From contig NZ_PIPS01000003.1 of assembly GCF_003987185.1 (NCBI RefSeq), positions 186,001 through 250,000 of the forward strand: a stretch of 64,000 nt of DNA, given 5' to 3'. This DNA is from Idiomarina aquatica. Its GTDB lineage: Bacteria; Pseudomonadota; Gammaproteobacteria; Enterobacterales; Alteromonadaceae. The notes below the pieces were generated by a model that saw only the letters and a program-made list of their open reading frames with translations, was not told where the DNA came from and did no database searches. A program made the translations under genes and the position numbers. This document shows, piece by piece, positions 55,297-64,000 of this stretch; positions within the stretch are counted from its first letter, which is position 1, and every line of letters starts with the position of its first letter.

Positions 55297-56465
55297 TACG
55301 TCAGCAAACCGATATCGCTATTGTCGGCGGTGGCATGATTGGCCTCGCACTGGCCTGCCTGCTGGCGACTCAAGGGCGCCGGGTAACGGTGCTGGAGCGC
55401 CACACACAACCTCAGTTGGGAGACGAACTGGCACTGCGCGTCAGTGCTTTGAACGCCCGCAGCCGAAAGCTGTTGGAGCAATGCGGCGCCTGGGCATTGA
55501 TCGCTCAACACCGCACCGGCCCTTATCACCGTATGCAGGTATGGGATAAAGATAGCCCGGCACACATCGAGTTCAGTGCGCAGGACGTCAACGCCGATGA
55601 CTTGGGGGCTATTGTCGAAAACAATGTGATTGAGCATTTTCTCTGGCAGCGGGCGCAGGCGTTGCAGGTCGACATCCGGCAGGCTGAGGACTGGAAGCTA
55701 TTAAATGCGGGGGATGAAGACAGCCCGGCGGAATTCAGTCTGGGTAATGAGCTGCTGAGTGCACAACTGGTTGTTGGTGCCGATGGTGGCCGCTCGCAGG
55801 TGCGACAGTGGGCCGAATTGCCGATCACATTCTGGGATTACCAGCAGCAGGGAATTGTCGCCAATATCAAAACGGAGCGACCGCATCAGGGCGTTGCGCG
55901 GCAGGTATTTCTGCCGACCGGGCCATTGGCATTGTTGCCGACGCCCGAAGCGCACACGGTGTCCATTGTCTGGTCAGCGGATCAGCCGTTTGCCGAACAA
56001 TTGCTGGCGGAGTCGCCAGAACGTTTGGCGAAATGGGTTGAGGCCGAATCCGGTCGGATCCTTGGTGCGTGCGAAACGGCATCGCCAGTGAAAGCGTTTC
56101 CGTTGCGTATGCAGTATGCGCGCCGTTGGCAACACCAACGCATTGTCCTGGCAGGCGATGCGGCGCACACCATTCATCCGTTGGCAGGCCAGGGGGCAAA
56201 CCTCGGGTTTGGTGATGTGCAGGAACTGGCGCAGGTGTTGGCCGAGGTTGAGTTGAAAGACCTGCGCGCGCTGTCGCGGAGACTGGGGGCGTATGTCAGA
56301 ACCCGTAAAGCTGAAACCCAGCTTATGATTGCCGCTATGGAAGCGTTCAAGCGCGGCTTTGGAACCGCCAACCCGATTCTCAAAGGCCTGCGCGCCATCG
56401 CTTTCGCACTCCCTAACCACGTGACGCCACTCAAACGGAAGCTCGCCGAAATCGCCCTGCGGTAG
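55293..56465 (+). CDS. ubiI: 2-octaprenylphenol hydroxylase UbiI (VisC)
   Basis: The 390-residue FAD hydroxylase has IAIVGGGMIGLALACLLA at the start, GADGGRSQVRQWA and the second FAD motif LAGDAAHTIHPLAGQGANLG. UbiI adds the first hydroxyl group to the ubiquinone ring. The ATG at 55293 overlaps the ubiH stop (ATGA); the longer frame from 55242 would lie wholly inside ubiH. The assignment to UbiI rather than UbiF comes from gene order. Confidence 0.86.
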   Translation: MIRQQTDIAIVGGGMIGLALACLLATQGRRVTVLERHTQPQLGDELALRVSALNARSRKLLEQCGAWALIAQHRTGPYHRMQVWDKDSPAHIEFSAQDVNADDLGAIVENNVIEHFLWQRAQALQVDIRQAEDWKLLNAGDEDSPAEFSLGNELLSAQLVVGADGGRSQVRQWAELPITFWDYQQQGIVANIKTERPHQGVARQVFLPTGPLALLPTPEAHTVSIVWSADQPFAEQLLAESPERLAKWVEAESGRILGACETASPVKAFPLRMQYARRWQHQRIVLAGDAAHTIHPLAGQGANLGFGDVQELAQVLAEVELKDLRALSRRLGAYVRTRKAETQLMIAAMEAFKRGFGTANPILKGLRAIAFALPNHVTPLKRKLAEIALR

Positions 56466-56484
56466 CTTGCGCCTTTGGCGCAAG
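56466..56484. terminator. Hairpin between ubiI and the LysR gene
   Basis: CTTGCGCC (56466-56473), loop TTT and GGCGCAAG (56477-56484) form a compact stem starting at the ubiI stop codon, between convergent genes. It lacks a T-run, so if it terminates it is probably factor-assisted. Confidence 0.5.
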
Positions 56485-56491
56485 GGTATTG

Positions 56492-57334
56492 CTAGATCCG
56501 TGCTTTCAGGTAATCCGCCAGTTGCGATGCCGCGCTGGAGGCGCCGCCGGCGAGTCGCATGATGACATTGACGGAACCCGGGTGCGGCAGGCGCTTGCCG
56601 TCGGGCAGCAGATCGATAATGGCAATGTTTTCAGGTACGGTACTGCGTGCCAGTACGGTAATACCCAGCCCGCTGTTTAACGCCGCGGTGAGACCGGAAA
56701 AGTCGGTGTTGGTGTAAGTAATACGGTACGGTTGATGAATTCGTTGCAAACATTGCTCGGCACGGCGCCGGTAAATACAGCCTTCCGGCGCCACAACCAA
56801 CGGAAAACTCGGTTGCTCCATTAACGCCGATGACCCCACCCAGACCAACTCCTCGCGCTGAATCAGCACGTCGCTCTTATTGGTTTGCTCACGCAGCGCA
56901 AGGATAATATCAAACTGTTGACCAAGCCCGGTCAGTAAGTCTTTACTTAATGCAGAGGTAACCTGCAGAGTTACCTGCGGATAGACTTGCGCGAACTGCC
57001 CTAACACGCTGGGTAGCAAACTGGAGGCAAATTCACTGGTAATGCCCAATCGCACTTTACCACTGACCTGCTGGGGCTCGAATTGCGCCCAGGCCTGATC
57101 GTTCAAGGCCAACAGCCGTTGCGCGTAATCGAATAATACTTCGCCGTCGGCTGTTAACGCGAATCCAGTGCCGTGACGGGTTAATAATTCCACCCCGACT
57201 TGTTGCTCCAGTTTTTTTAACTGCAGACTGATCGCTGGCTGCGAACGTCCCATGCGCTCACCGGCTGCGGTCATGCTGCCGAGCTCAATCACGGTGGTAA
57301 AGCTGCGCAACGCCTCTAGAGACAGGTGCTTCAT
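56492..57334 (-). CDS. LysR-family transcriptional regulator
   Basis: The 280-residue protein has the LysR winged HTH at its start (LEALRSFTTVIELGSMTAA, then RSQPAISLQLKKLEQQVG) and a ligand-binding domain with LGITSEFASSLLP. It diverges from gcvT across a 141-bp gap, so control of the glycine-cleavage operon or of itself is a reasonable guess. It is not a close GcvA look-alike, and the inducer is unknown. E. coli has gcvT directly after ubiI at this place. Confidence 0.88.
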   Translation of the reverse strand: MKHLSLEALRSFTTVIELGSMTAAGERMGRSQPAISLQLKKLEQQVGVELLTRHGTGFALTADGEVLFDYAQRLLALNDQAWAQFEPQQVSGKVRLGITSEFASSLLPSVLGQFAQVYPQVTLQVTSALSKDLLTGLGQQFDIILALREQTNKSDVLIQREELVWVGSSALMEQPSFPLVVAPEGCIYRRRAEQCLQRIHQPYRITYTNTDFSGLTAALNSGLGITVLARSTVPENIAIIDLLPDGKRLPHPGSVNVIMRLAGGASSAASQLADYLKARI

Positions 57335-57422
57335 TGTAAGACCTTATAATGTATGCGTCAGGTATTTAAAAAATTAATGCCATTATAAGCAATATTCATT
57401 TTTAGTTTAAGTCGAACCCGCC

Positions 57423-57428
57423 TATAAT
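57423..57428 (+). promoter_or_regulatory. Probable -10 box of the gcvT promoter
   Basis: TATAAT lies 47 bp before the gcvT ATG. The -35 region (TTTTAG at a 17-nt spacer) is weak, which suggests an activator. The 141-bp gap shows no glycine riboswitch fold that I can recognise, but has AT-rich stretches where regulators might bind. Confidence 0.5.
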
Positions 57429-57475
57429 TTGCGCCCATTACGTCAGTAAAACTTTTCTTAAAAAAGGATCGCGTT

Positions 57476-58555
57476 ATGGGTAGCAAAACGCCACTGTACG
57501 ATGCACACGTAAAAGCCGGTGCGAAGATGGTTGATTTTCATGGCTGGGACATGCCATTGAACTATGGTTCGCAAATCGAAGAGCACCACGCTGTGCGTCG
57601 CGACTGCGGCGTATTCGACGTGTCGCACATGACCATCGTCGATGTGGAAGGCCCTCAAGCTCAGGCCTTTTTACGTTACCTGCTGGCCAACGATGTCGCC
57701 AAGTTGAAAACGGAAGGTAAAGCACAGTACACCAGTATGCTGAATGAAAACGGCGGTGTTATTGATGACCTGATCGTTTACCACTTCTCTGAGACGTCCT
57801 ACCGTATGGTCGTGAACTCAGCGACCCGTGACCGTGATCTGGCCTGGATCGAAAAGATCGCCGCGAACTTTGACGTTACCACCAAAGAACGCGATGACAT
57901 GGGCATGCTCGCTTTGCAAGGGCCGAATGCGGCAGAAAAAATTCAACAGGTGCTGAGCGCTGAGCAGTACGCTGAAATCGACGGTATGAAACCGTTCGTC
58001 GGCAAACAAGTCGGTGACTACTTTATCGCGACCACCGGTTATACCGGCGAGAAGGGGTATGAAATTGTGGTTCCGGCCGAGCAACTGGTCAATCTTTGGG
58101 ATGCGCTGTTAGCGGCCAACGTTGCGCCTTGTGGTCTGGGCGCACGCGACACGCTGCGACTGGAAGCCGGAATGAATTTGTACGGCCAGGATATGGATGA
58201 AAACATCACTCCGTTGGAAGCCAACATGGGTTGGAGTGTGGCGTTTGAGCCGGCCGACCGCGACTTTATTGGTCGCAAAGCATTAGAAGCGCTGAAAGAA
58301 AAAGGCCACGATAAGTTGGTTGGATTGGTGATGGAAACCAAAGGCGTATTACGTCACGGTCAAAAAGTGACCGTTGAGGGTGGCGAAGGTGTCATTACAT
58401 CTGGTACATTCTCGCCTACACTTGGTTTCTCAGTCGCGATGGCGCGTGTTCCTGCAACCGTCGGTGAAACCGCCGAAGTAGAAATGCGGAAGAAGCAAGT
58501 GCCGGTAAAAGTGGTCAAGCCGAGCTTCGTGCGAAACGGTCAATCTGTTTTATAA
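57476..58555 (+). CDS. gcvT: Glycine cleavage system T protein (aminomethyltransferase)
   Basis: GcvT moves the methylene group from the lipoyl arm of GcvH to tetrahydrofolate and releases ammonia. The 359-residue protein has [48 protein letters not shown] and the C-terminal [19 protein letters not shown]. The ATG at 57476 follows AAAAAAGGA. gcvH is 33 nt downstream. Confidence 0.97.
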   Translation: MGSKTPLYDAHVKAGAKMVDFHGWDMPLNYGSQIEEHHAVRRDCGVFDVSHMTIVDVEGPQAQAFLRYLLANDVAKLKTEGKAQYTSMLNENGGVIDDLIVYHFSETSYRMVVNSATRDRDLAWIEKIAANFDVTTKERDDMGMLALQGPNAAEKIQQVLSAEQYAEIDGMKPFVGKQVGDYFIATTGYTGEKGYEIVVPAEQLVNLWDALLAANVAPCGLGARDTLRLEAGMNLYGQDMDENITPLEANMGWSVAFEPADRDFIGRKALEALKEKGHDKLVGLVMETKGVLRHGQKVTVEGGEGVITSGTFSPTLGFSVAMARVPATVGETAEVEMRKKQVPVKVVKPSFVRNGQSVL

Positions 58556-58588
58556 TAACGTTTTAAAGTTGAACTACAGGAAGTCATT

Positions 58589-58978
58589 ATGAGCAACATT
58601 CCAGCCGATCTGAAATACGCATCAACCCACGAGTGGGTTCGTGACGAAGGTGACGGCACCTTCACCGTAGGTATCACCGAACACGCACAGGACCTGCTGG
58701 GCGATATGGTGTTCGTTGAGCTGCCTGACGTAGGCGACAAAGTAGAAACCGGCGATGACATCGCAGTGGCAGAATCGGTGAAAGCGGCGTCTGACATCTA
58801 TGCACCGATCAGCGGTGAAATCGTGGCCGTCAATGAAGATTTAGAAGACGCTCCAGAAACCGTCAATAACGACCCATACGGCGACGGCTGGCTGTTTAAG
58901 ATTAAAGCAGATGACAGCGGTGAGTTAAGTAACCTGCTGGATGCAGACGCGTATGAAGCGTCTATCGACGAAGACTAA
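58589..58978 (+). CDS. gcvH: Glycine cleavage system H protein
   Basis: The 129-residue lipoyl carrier shuttles the aminomethyl group among GcvP, GcvT and Lpd. The lipoylation site is Lys65 in [15 protein letters not shown], followed by the typical [22 protein letters not shown] (residues about 74-95) and GWLFKIK. A strong terminator-like hairpin follows before gcvP. Confidence 0.98.
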   Translation: MSNIPADLKYASTHEWVRDEGDGTFTVGITEHAQDLLGDMVFVELPDVGDKVETGDDIAVAESVKAASDIYAPISGEIVAVNEDLEDAPETVNNDPYGDGWLFKIKADDSGELSNLLDADAYEASIDED

Positions 58979-59010
58979 CGTCATTATGTAATAGCAGACA
59001 TGGAACGTCG

Positions 59011-59049
59011 CGAACCCCGGAGCTCTCAGCCGGGGTTCGTTGTTTTTCT
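59011..59049 (+). terminator. Intrinsic terminator between gcvH and gcvP
   Basis: CGAACCCCGG (59011-59020), a 9-nt loop and CCGGGGTTCG (59030-59039) are followed by TTGTTTTTC. It is a perfect 10-bp stem with a U-rich tail. It lies inside the gcvTHP gene set, 39 bp before gcvP, so it probably lowers gcvP expression relative to gcvT and gcvH. Confidence 0.88.
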
Positions 59050-59087
59050 CAAACAGAAATTTCCCTATTTGTACGAGGCCGAGGTAA

Positions 59088-61976
59088 ATGACCAGTACTA
59101 CCCTGACGCAATTAGAACATCATGATGAATTTATTGGCCGCCACATTGGCCCAAGTGCCGACGAGCAAAAAGCTATGCTCGACGTGCTTGGCGCTGAATC
59201 ACTGGAAGCGCTGACCAAAGACACGGTTCCCGGCAGCATTTTACGTGAACCTTTTCTACAGGTTGGCGAGCCAAAAACGGAGCGTGAAGCGCTGGCGCAG
59301 CTGAAGGCCATCGCTAAGAAGAACCAGATCTTCACCTCTTACATCGGCATGGGTTACTACGATACCGTTACGCCGAATGTCATTTTGCGTAACGTACTGG
59401 AAAACCCGGGCTGGTACACCGCGTATACCCCATATCAGCCAGAAATCGCACAAGGTCGTCTAGAAGCGCTGCTGAACTTCCAGCAAATGACTATGGATTT
59501 GACCGGCCTGGATTTGGCCAGCGCGTCGTTGTTGGATGAAGCCACCGCAGCGGCCGAAGCAATGGCGATGGCAAAACGTGTATCGAAGAACAAAAAATCG
59601 AACGCATTTTATATTGCCGACAACGTCTATCCACAGACCATCGACGTGGTGAAAACGCGAGCGGAATACTTTGGTTTTGAAATCATTGTCGGCCCGGCTC
59701 GTGAAGCCTCCGATCACGACGTGTTTGGTGCATTGTTGCAGTACCCGGACAAAACCGGTGAACTGCATAACATCGAACAGTTAATTGGCGAGTTGCAGGA
59801 AAACAAAGCCATTGTCGCCGTGGCGTCGGATCTGATGAGCCTGTTGATGCTGAAAGCGCCCGGGGAAATGGGTGCGGACATGGTGTTTGGTAACGCCCAA
59901 CGTTTTGGCGTACCCATGGGCTACGGTGGTCCACACGCGGCGTTTTTCGCTACCCGCGATAAGTTCAAGCGCTCGCTACCGGGTCGCATCATCGGCGTTT
60001 CGAAAGACAGCCGCGGTCGTCCTGCACTGCGCATGGCTATGCAGACCCGTGAACAGCACATCCGCCGCGAGAAAGCCAACTCCAACATCTGTACGGCGCA
60101 AGTGTTACTGGCCAATATGGCGTCGTTTTATGCCGTTTACCATGGCCCGCAAGGTCTGCGTCGCATCGCCAACCGCATCCACCGTTTAACCGACATCGTT
60201 GCGCTGGGTCTGCAGGACAAAGGCGTCAAAATCAACAACGGTCATTGGTTTGACACACTGACGTTCGAACTGGCGGATAACGCCACTGAGGTGTTGGCGC
60301 GCTCGAAGAATGCTGGCATCAACTTACGTAACGACGGCAATGGCGTATTTGGCGTGAGCCTGGACGAAGCGAAGACCCGCCAGGATGTCGAAGTCCTGTT
60401 CCAGGTACTGTTTGGTGACGATCACGGTCTTGATGTTGACGTGCTCGACAGCCGTGTTGCCAGTGGCGAAGTGGAGTCTATCCCGGCGGTATTAGTGCGC
60501 CAGTCAGAGTTTCTGACGCATCCGGTATTTAACGAATACCACTCAGAAACCGAAATGCTGCGTTACATTAAAAAGCTCGAAAACAAAGACCTGGCACTGA
60601 ACCATTCGATGATTTCGTTGGGATCGTGCACCATGAAGCTGAACGCTACCGCCGAAATGATTCCGGTGACCTGGCCGGAATTCGGTCAGTTACACCCGTT
60701 CTGTCCGGTAGAACAGGCACAAGGGTATGCTGAGCTGGTTGCAACTCTGTCGGACTGGTTAATCGACATCACCGGTTACGATGCGCTGTCGATGCAGCCT
60801 AACTCCGGTGCACAGGGCGAGTATGCGGGTCTGTTGGCCATTCAGAAGTACCATGAAAGCCGTGGCGAAGCCCATCGCGATATCTGCCTGATCCCGAGTT
60901 CAGCGCACGGTACCAACCCAGCGTCGGCACAAATGATGAACATGAAAGTAGTTGTCGTAGACTGTGATAAAAACGGCAACGTCGACATGGACGATCTTAA
61001 GGCGAAAGCCGAAGAAGCGGGCGACAACCTGTCGTGCATCATGGTCACCTATCCGTCGACTCACGGTGTGTACGAAGAAGGCATCCGCGAAATTTGTGAT
61101 CTGGTGCACAGCTATGGCGGTCAGGTTTACATGGACGGTGCCAACATGAACGCTCAGGTTGGAGTTACCTCGCCAGGTTATATTGGCTCGGACGTGTCGC
61201 ACTTAAACCTGCATAAAACCTTCTGTATTCCACACGGTGGTGGCGGCCCTGGTATGGGTCCGATTGGCGTCAAGGCGCACTTGAAGGACTTTCTGCCAAA
61301 CCACAGTGTGATTACTCTGGATAGCACAAAAGCCGGCAACGGTGCGGTTTCTGCAGCACAATTTGGTAGTGCCAGCATTCTGCCAATCTCGTGGATGTAC
61401 ATCGCGATGATGGGTGGTCGTGGCCTGCGTGAAGCGTCAGAAGTAGCTATTTTAAACGCTAACTATGTCGCCGAGCAGTTGAGCAAGCACTTCAAGATCC
61501 TTTACCGCGGCCGCAATAACCGGGTTGCCCATGAGTGCATCATCGACCTACGTCCGTTAAAAGAAGCCGCTGGTATCGCCGAAATCGACGTCGCCAAACG
61601 CTTACAGGATTACGGCTTCCATTCACCGACCATGAGTTTCCCGGTAGCGGGTACCATTATGGTCGAGCCGACCGAGTCGGAGTCGAAAGCCGAGCTGGAT
61701 CGCTTTATCGAAGCCTTGGTCAGCATTAAGAAAGAGGCCGATAAAGTTGCCGCAGGTGAATGGCCGAAGGACAACAACCCATTGGTCAATGCACCGCATA
61801 CACTGGCTGACATTACCGATGCCGAATGGGATCGTCCATATGACCGTCAGGTAGCAACCTATCCGGTTGAAGCCGTCGGCTACGACAAGTTCTGGCCAAC
61901 GGTTAACCGTATTGACGATGTCTTTGGTGACCGTAACCTGATGTGTTCATGCCCGAGCATTGAAGAGTATCGGTAG
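59088..61976 (+). CDS. gcvP: Glycine dehydrogenase (decarboxylating) GcvP
   Basis: GcvP is the PLP enzyme that decarboxylates glycine and loads the remainder onto GcvH. The 962-residue fused form has both halves: [17 protein letters not shown] near the N-terminus, and in the second half [13 protein letters not shown] and the PLP lysine Lys710 in [19 protein letters not shown]. The C-terminal part has [18 protein letters not shown]. The start at 59088 has GAGGTAA directly upstream. Confidence 0.97.
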   Translation: MTSTTLTQLEHHDEFIGRHIGPSADEQKAMLDVLGAESLEALTKDTVPGSILREPFLQVGEPKTEREALAQLKAIAKKNQIFTSYIGMGYYDTVTPNVILRNVLENPGWYTAYTPYQPEIAQGRLEALLNFQQMTMDLTGLDLASASLLDEATAAAEAMAMAKRVSKNKKSNAFYIADNVYPQTIDVVKTRAEYFGFEIIVGPAREASDHDVFGALLQYPDKTGELHNIEQLIGELQENKAIVAVASDLMSLLMLKAPGEMGADMVFGNAQRFGVPMGYGGPHAAFFATRDKFKRSLPGRIIGVSKDSRGRPALRMAMQTREQHIRREKANSNICTAQVLLANMASFYAVYHGPQGLRRIANRIHRLTDIVALGLQDKGVKINNGHWFDTLTFELADNATEVLARSKNAGINLRNDGNGVFGVSLDEAKTRQDVEVLFQVLFGDDHGLDVDVLDSRVASGEVESIPAVLVRQSEFLTHPVFNEYHSETEMLRYIKKLENKDLALNHSMISLGSCTMKLNATAEMIPVTWPEFGQLHPFCPVEQAQGYAELVATLSDWLIDITGYDALSMQPNSGAQGEYAGLLAIQKYHESRGEAHRDICLIPSSAHGTNPASAQMMNMKVVVVDCDKNGNVDMDDLKAKAEEAGDNLSCIMVTYPSTHGVYEEGIREICDLVHSYGGQVYMDGANMNAQVGVTSPGYIGSDVSHLNLHKTFCIPHGGGGPGMGPIGVKAHLKDFLPNHSVITLDSTKAGNGAVSAAQFGSASILPISWMYIAMMGGRGLREASEVAILNANYVAEQLSKHFKILYRGRNNRVAHECIIDLRPLKEAAGIAEIDVAKRLQDYGFHSPTMSFPVAGTIMVEPTESESKAELDRFIEALVSIKKEADKVAAGEWPKDNNPLVNAPHTLADITDAEWDRPYDRQVATYPVEAVGYDKFWPTVNRIDDVFGDRNLMCSCPSIEEYR

Positions 61977-62028
61977 CGAGTGCGTTTGACGCCCCTGCGA
62001 CACCAGCAGGTGACACCGAAAAAGCGAA

Positions 62029-62056
62029 AAGCCCTCTCATTATTAGAGGGCTTTTT
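62029..62056. terminator. Bidirectional terminator between gcvP and the TM2 gene
   Basis: AAGCCCTCT (62029-62037), a 7-nt loop and AGAGGGCTT (62045-62053) have an A-run before and a T-run after. It ends gcvP on the plus strand and contains the stop codon of the TM2 gene on the minus strand (62043-62045). Confidence 0.9.
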
Positions 62057-62444
62057 CATCGGTGACTTCGTCCAGTATCTGTTCCATCAGTTCCAAGTTG
62101 TGTGCAAACACAATGCGCTGCGATTTAAACAATTGTGGTAATTCTATCAGCAGCACGGTCAGCAACAGAATAATACCCAGCGGCGCAAACATCGGCAGCA
62201 GTAGCAGTCCGACCAGCATCAGTACAACATTGATCATGCCTCGTGTGGTTTTGCCCAGATAAAAGTGGTGTAAGCCGGCAACAAAAAAATAATTTAATAC
62301 GGCATAGGTATCCGGATCTTTCAGTCGTTCACGTTCAAGCCGGTAATACTGTTTGCGTTGTTCATCGCTCAACGCCCGTATTTTTTCGCGGAGCCGGTCC
62401 TCTTCGTCTTTAAGATCTTGCATCCTGATGCGGTCCTTGTTCAT
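62043..62444 (-). CDS. TM2-domain-like small membrane protein
   Basis: The 133-residue protein begins with a charged coiled coil (about 8-40, RLREKIRALSDEQRKQYYRL). A TM2-type hairpin follows with YFFVAGLHHFYLGKTTRGM and two membrane helices (about 49-100), then an acidic end. TM2 proteins are widespread and of unknown role. It overlaps the upstream yidD gene by 35 nt, so translation is probably coupled. Confidence 0.8.
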   Translation of the reverse strand: MNKDRIRMQDLKDEEDRLREKIRALSDEQRKQYYRLERERLKDPDTYAVLNYFFVAGLHHFYLGKTTRGMINVVLMLVGLLLLPMFAPLGIILLLTVLLIELPQLFKSQRIVFAHNLELMEQILDEVTDEKAL

Positions 62445-62670
62445 GAGACCCTACAGGGTCATATGTTTTGTTGACGCAGTCGGGGTCGTTACAGCGACGA
62501 ATTCTGGCCCAGCCGAGCTTAAGCCCGCGCCCGATACCATGCTGGCTGATGGCCTGGTAGGTGTATTCTGAACAGGAAGGCTCAAAATTACATTCGGTAT
62601 TAAAAAACCGCCTGGAGCCCCCGCGTCGTTGGTACCAGCGAATCGCAGAAAGTAACGCCCGTTGCATCAA
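62410..62670 (-). CDS. yidD: Membrane protein insertion efficiency factor YidD
   Basis: The 86-residue protein has the YidD motif RFFNTECNFEPSCSEYTYQA with its conserved cysteines, then GLKLGWARIRRCNDPDCVN. Its N-terminus is a short amphipathic or hydrophobic helix. YidD aids insertion of inner-membrane proteins with YidC. In most genomes yidD lies between rnpA and yidC. Here it is beside a DUF4177 gene (2 nt upstream) and a TM2 gene (35-nt overlap), so it has moved or is a second copy. Confidence 0.9.
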   Translation of the reverse strand: MMQRALLSAIRWYQRRGGSRRFFNTECNFEPSCSEYTYQAISQHGIGRGLKLGWARIRRCNDPDCVNKTYDPVGSHEQGPHQDARS

Positions 62671-62672
62671 TG

Positions 62673-62891
62673 TTATTTACGTCCCAGCGTTAAAATGGCC
62701 GCCTCGCGAGTCCAGAACAACCAGAAACGCTTCTGTTCGATAACCTGAAAGACCAGTTGCCAACCATTCGCAGCTTCTTCATTCAGTACCGACTCGATAC
62801 GTTTTAATGGTAGACCGCTGGAGCCCAGAAGCAAGGTACCGCAACCGCCTTCGGCAACATGAATGACTTTATATTCTGTAAAATCCGACAT
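62673..62891 (-). CDS. DUF4177-family small protein
   Basis: The 72-residue protein has YKVIHVAEGGCGTLLLGSSG, then IESVLNEEAANGWQLVFQ and a Trp/Phe-rich end RFWLFWTREAAILTLGRK. The N-terminal strand, helix with NGWQL, and final strand are the DUF4177 pattern, function unknown. It starts ATG at 62891 and heads a compact unit with yidD and the TM2 gene. Confidence 0.75.
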   Translation of the reverse strand: MSDFTEYKVIHVAEGGCGTLLLGSSGLPLKRIESVLNEEAANGWQLVFQVIEQKRFWLFWTREAAILTLGRK

Positions 62892-62976
62892 TGTCTAATT
62901 CCCTATTTTTTAACAACTTTTATAACTTAAAGCAGGGGGAAGAGGACGTCAATCTTATCCGTTTGTCGGAGATCTC

Positions 62977-64000
62977 TTACTGATTGCGGATTTTTTCAAA
63001 AAAGGCCTCGGCAGGGAGTGGATGAGAAAAATAATAACCTTGCCCGAATTCACAGCCGGTACGATGCAAGTATTGTGCTTGTTCCGGGTGTTCAATGCCT
63101 TCGGCGACTAATTTCATCTGCATACTGTTTGCCATTGCGATAATGGTTTTTATCAGTGACTCATCGTGTTGACTGCCGGGCACTCTGGCAACAAAAGAGC
63201 GATCAATCTTAAGCACGTCGGCACGTAGTCGTGTGAGGTAGGATAACGAGGAATAACCGGTCCCAAAATCATCAATCGCCCAGCGAAAGCCTTTGTCTTT
63301 GAGCGTGTTGACTTGCTTGATGTTGGTCTCTGGTGAACGCATAACCGCAGACTCGGTCAGTTCGAAAATGAGGGCATCCGGTGCGATTCCTTGCGTCAGT
63401 TCAAGCACCCGTTGACAGAAACTGCTCGACTCCAACTGCTTATTAGAGATGTTGATCGAGAGTGGGCCAGGCAGTGGCGAGCCTGCTGCCTGCCAGTCCT
63501 TAAGCTGTTTGACGGCGGCCTGAAGAACCCAGTCACCGAGTGCAGGCATAAGCCCTCGCTCTTCGGCCAGCGGAATAAACTCTGCCGGGCTGACCCAGCC
63601 TAAATCTTCATCATACCAGCGGCACAGTGCCTCAGCGCCGACAATAGCACCATCTTTTAGGGCCACTTGTGGTTGAAAGTGTAAGCTGAATTTATCGTCT
63701 CTCAGAGCGCGCAGAAAGCGATCAAATAATCGCTGCCGTTGTTTTAACGATTCCACCATCTGCTCGGCAAACAGCATCAACTTACAGTTCGCGACCTTTG
63801 CTTCGGCCAGCGCTACGGAGGCTTTGCGCAACAACTCGTTGGCATTGACGGGTAGCGTTGAAGGATCACGCTTGGCGGCACCGATACAGATATCCAGAAA
63901 GAATTCGTGCTGGCCACAGTTTATGGGTTCATAAAACCATTGATCGATCTCAGCGGCCATCGCCTCCACCGTTGCTTGCCAACGTGGATTGGGCACAATG
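62977..64000 (-). CDS. GGDEF-EAL cyclic-di-GMP protein, N-terminus outside window
   Basis: The frame is open to the window edge. The visible 341 codons contain the tail of a GGDEF-like domain (ANELLRKASVALAEAK) and a full EAL domain. EAL motifs are intact: GAEALCRWYD, INISNKQLES, FELTESAVM, IDDFGTGYSSL, LKIDRSFV and AEGIEHPEQ. The phosphodiesterase residues (Glu of EAL, Asn, Glu, the Asp pair, Lys, Glu) are present, so it probably breaks down cyclic di-GMP. Whether the GGDEF half is active cannot be seen. The apparent GTG start at 63996 is not the real start. Confidence 0.88.
   Translation of the reverse strand, partial: IVPNPRWQATVEAMAAEIDQWFYEPINCGQHEFFLDICIGAAKRDPSTLPVNANELLRKASVALAEAKVANCKLMLFAEQMVESLKQRQRLFDRFLRALRDDKFSLHFQPQVALKDGAIVGAEALCRWYDEDLGWVSPAEFIPLAEERGLMPALGDWVLQAAVKQLKDWQAAGSPLPGPLSINISNKQLESSSFCQRVLELTQGIAPDALIFELTESAVMRSPETNIKQVNTLKDKGFRWAIDDFGTGYSSLSYLTRLRADVLKIDRSFVARVPGSQHDESLIKTIIAMANSMQMKLVAEGIEHPEQAQYLHRTGCEFGQGYYFSHPLPAEAFFEKIRNQ

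Noticed and set aside
55974-56483. 169-codon minus-strand frame within ubiI
   Set aside because: Antisense to a clear FAD hydroxylase gene and without domain evidence.
57335-57475. Glycine riboswitch before gcvT
   Set aside because: The 141-bp gap is AT-rich and shows none of the paired conserved blocks of a glycine aptamer that I could recognise.
1-64000. CRISPR arrays, insertion sequences, prophage or tRNA genes
   Set aside because: No regular repeat-spacer units, transposase motifs, phage genes or cloverleaf sequences were seen; the 11-bp repeats at 31184 and similar sites are Pho boxes.

Overview
The window looks like chromosomal core sequence from a marine gammaproteobacterium of the Alteromonadales, and Idiomarina or a close relative is my best guess. 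This rests on gene order and protein resemblance, not on a search. Supporting signs are Vibrio-like sodium-type flagellar stator genes (pomAB), E. coli-like synteny (yajC-secD-secF; ribH-nusB-thiL-pgpA; xseB-ispA-dxs; ygfB-pepP-ubiH-ubiI, gcvTHP, zapA-6S RNA, fau-rpiA-serA), many secreted peptidases, and a DUF3450/ExbB/ExbD/TonB cluster of the kind common in this order. I see no prophage, insertion sequence, CRISPR array, tRNA or rRNA.

Layout. 1-4063: the end of a LuxR-type response regulator facing an SLC5-histidine kinase hybrid (CrbS/CrbR-like, acetate-switch type) and a TRIC-family channel gene. 4218-5744: an FHA/AAA+/Fis regulator lacking the usual sigma-54 contact loop. 5876-9043: yajC-secD-secF. 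9084-12045: yaaA, then a translationally coupled trio (DUF3014 protein, acyltransferase, exported GNAT-like protein). 12104-17502: riboflavin, antitermination, thiamine, phospholipid and isoprenoid genes in two convergent operons. 17557-21362: a sigma-28-type promoter, pomAB, thiI and a VanZ-like gene. 21364-31099: srmB, a tandem Usp protein, two lipoprotein peptidases, an HDOD protein, rdgC and an orphan sensor kinase.

31184-47380 is the most interesting part: a 16-kb phosphate-starvation island. Five arrays of 11-bp-spaced Pho-box half sites precede (1) a DUF3450-ExbB-ExbB-ExbD-TonB-TPR operon, (2) a porin, (3) phoBR, (4) pstS and (5) pstC-pstA-pstB-phoU. An AEC-family carrier gene sits between the porin and phoB. 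The layout suggests that one regulator switches on an outer-membrane pore, a TonB energy-transducing motor and the high-affinity ABC importer together. PstC and PstA are more than twice the usual size for PstC and nearly so for PstA: PstC carries about 400 extra periplasmic residues that look like a beta-propeller, and PstA carries a periplasmic coiled coil.

47383-62000: serA, rpiA and fau, an exported amidohydrolase lying between fau and the 6S RNA gene, zapA, ygfB-pepP-ubiH-ubiI, a LysR regulator, and gcvT-gcvH-gcvP with an intrinsic terminator between gcvH and gcvP. 62043-64000: an overlapping TM2/yidD/DUF4177 set away from the usual rnpA-yidC locus, and a truncated GGDEF-EAL protein at the window edge. 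No gene-free stretch reaches 300 bases.
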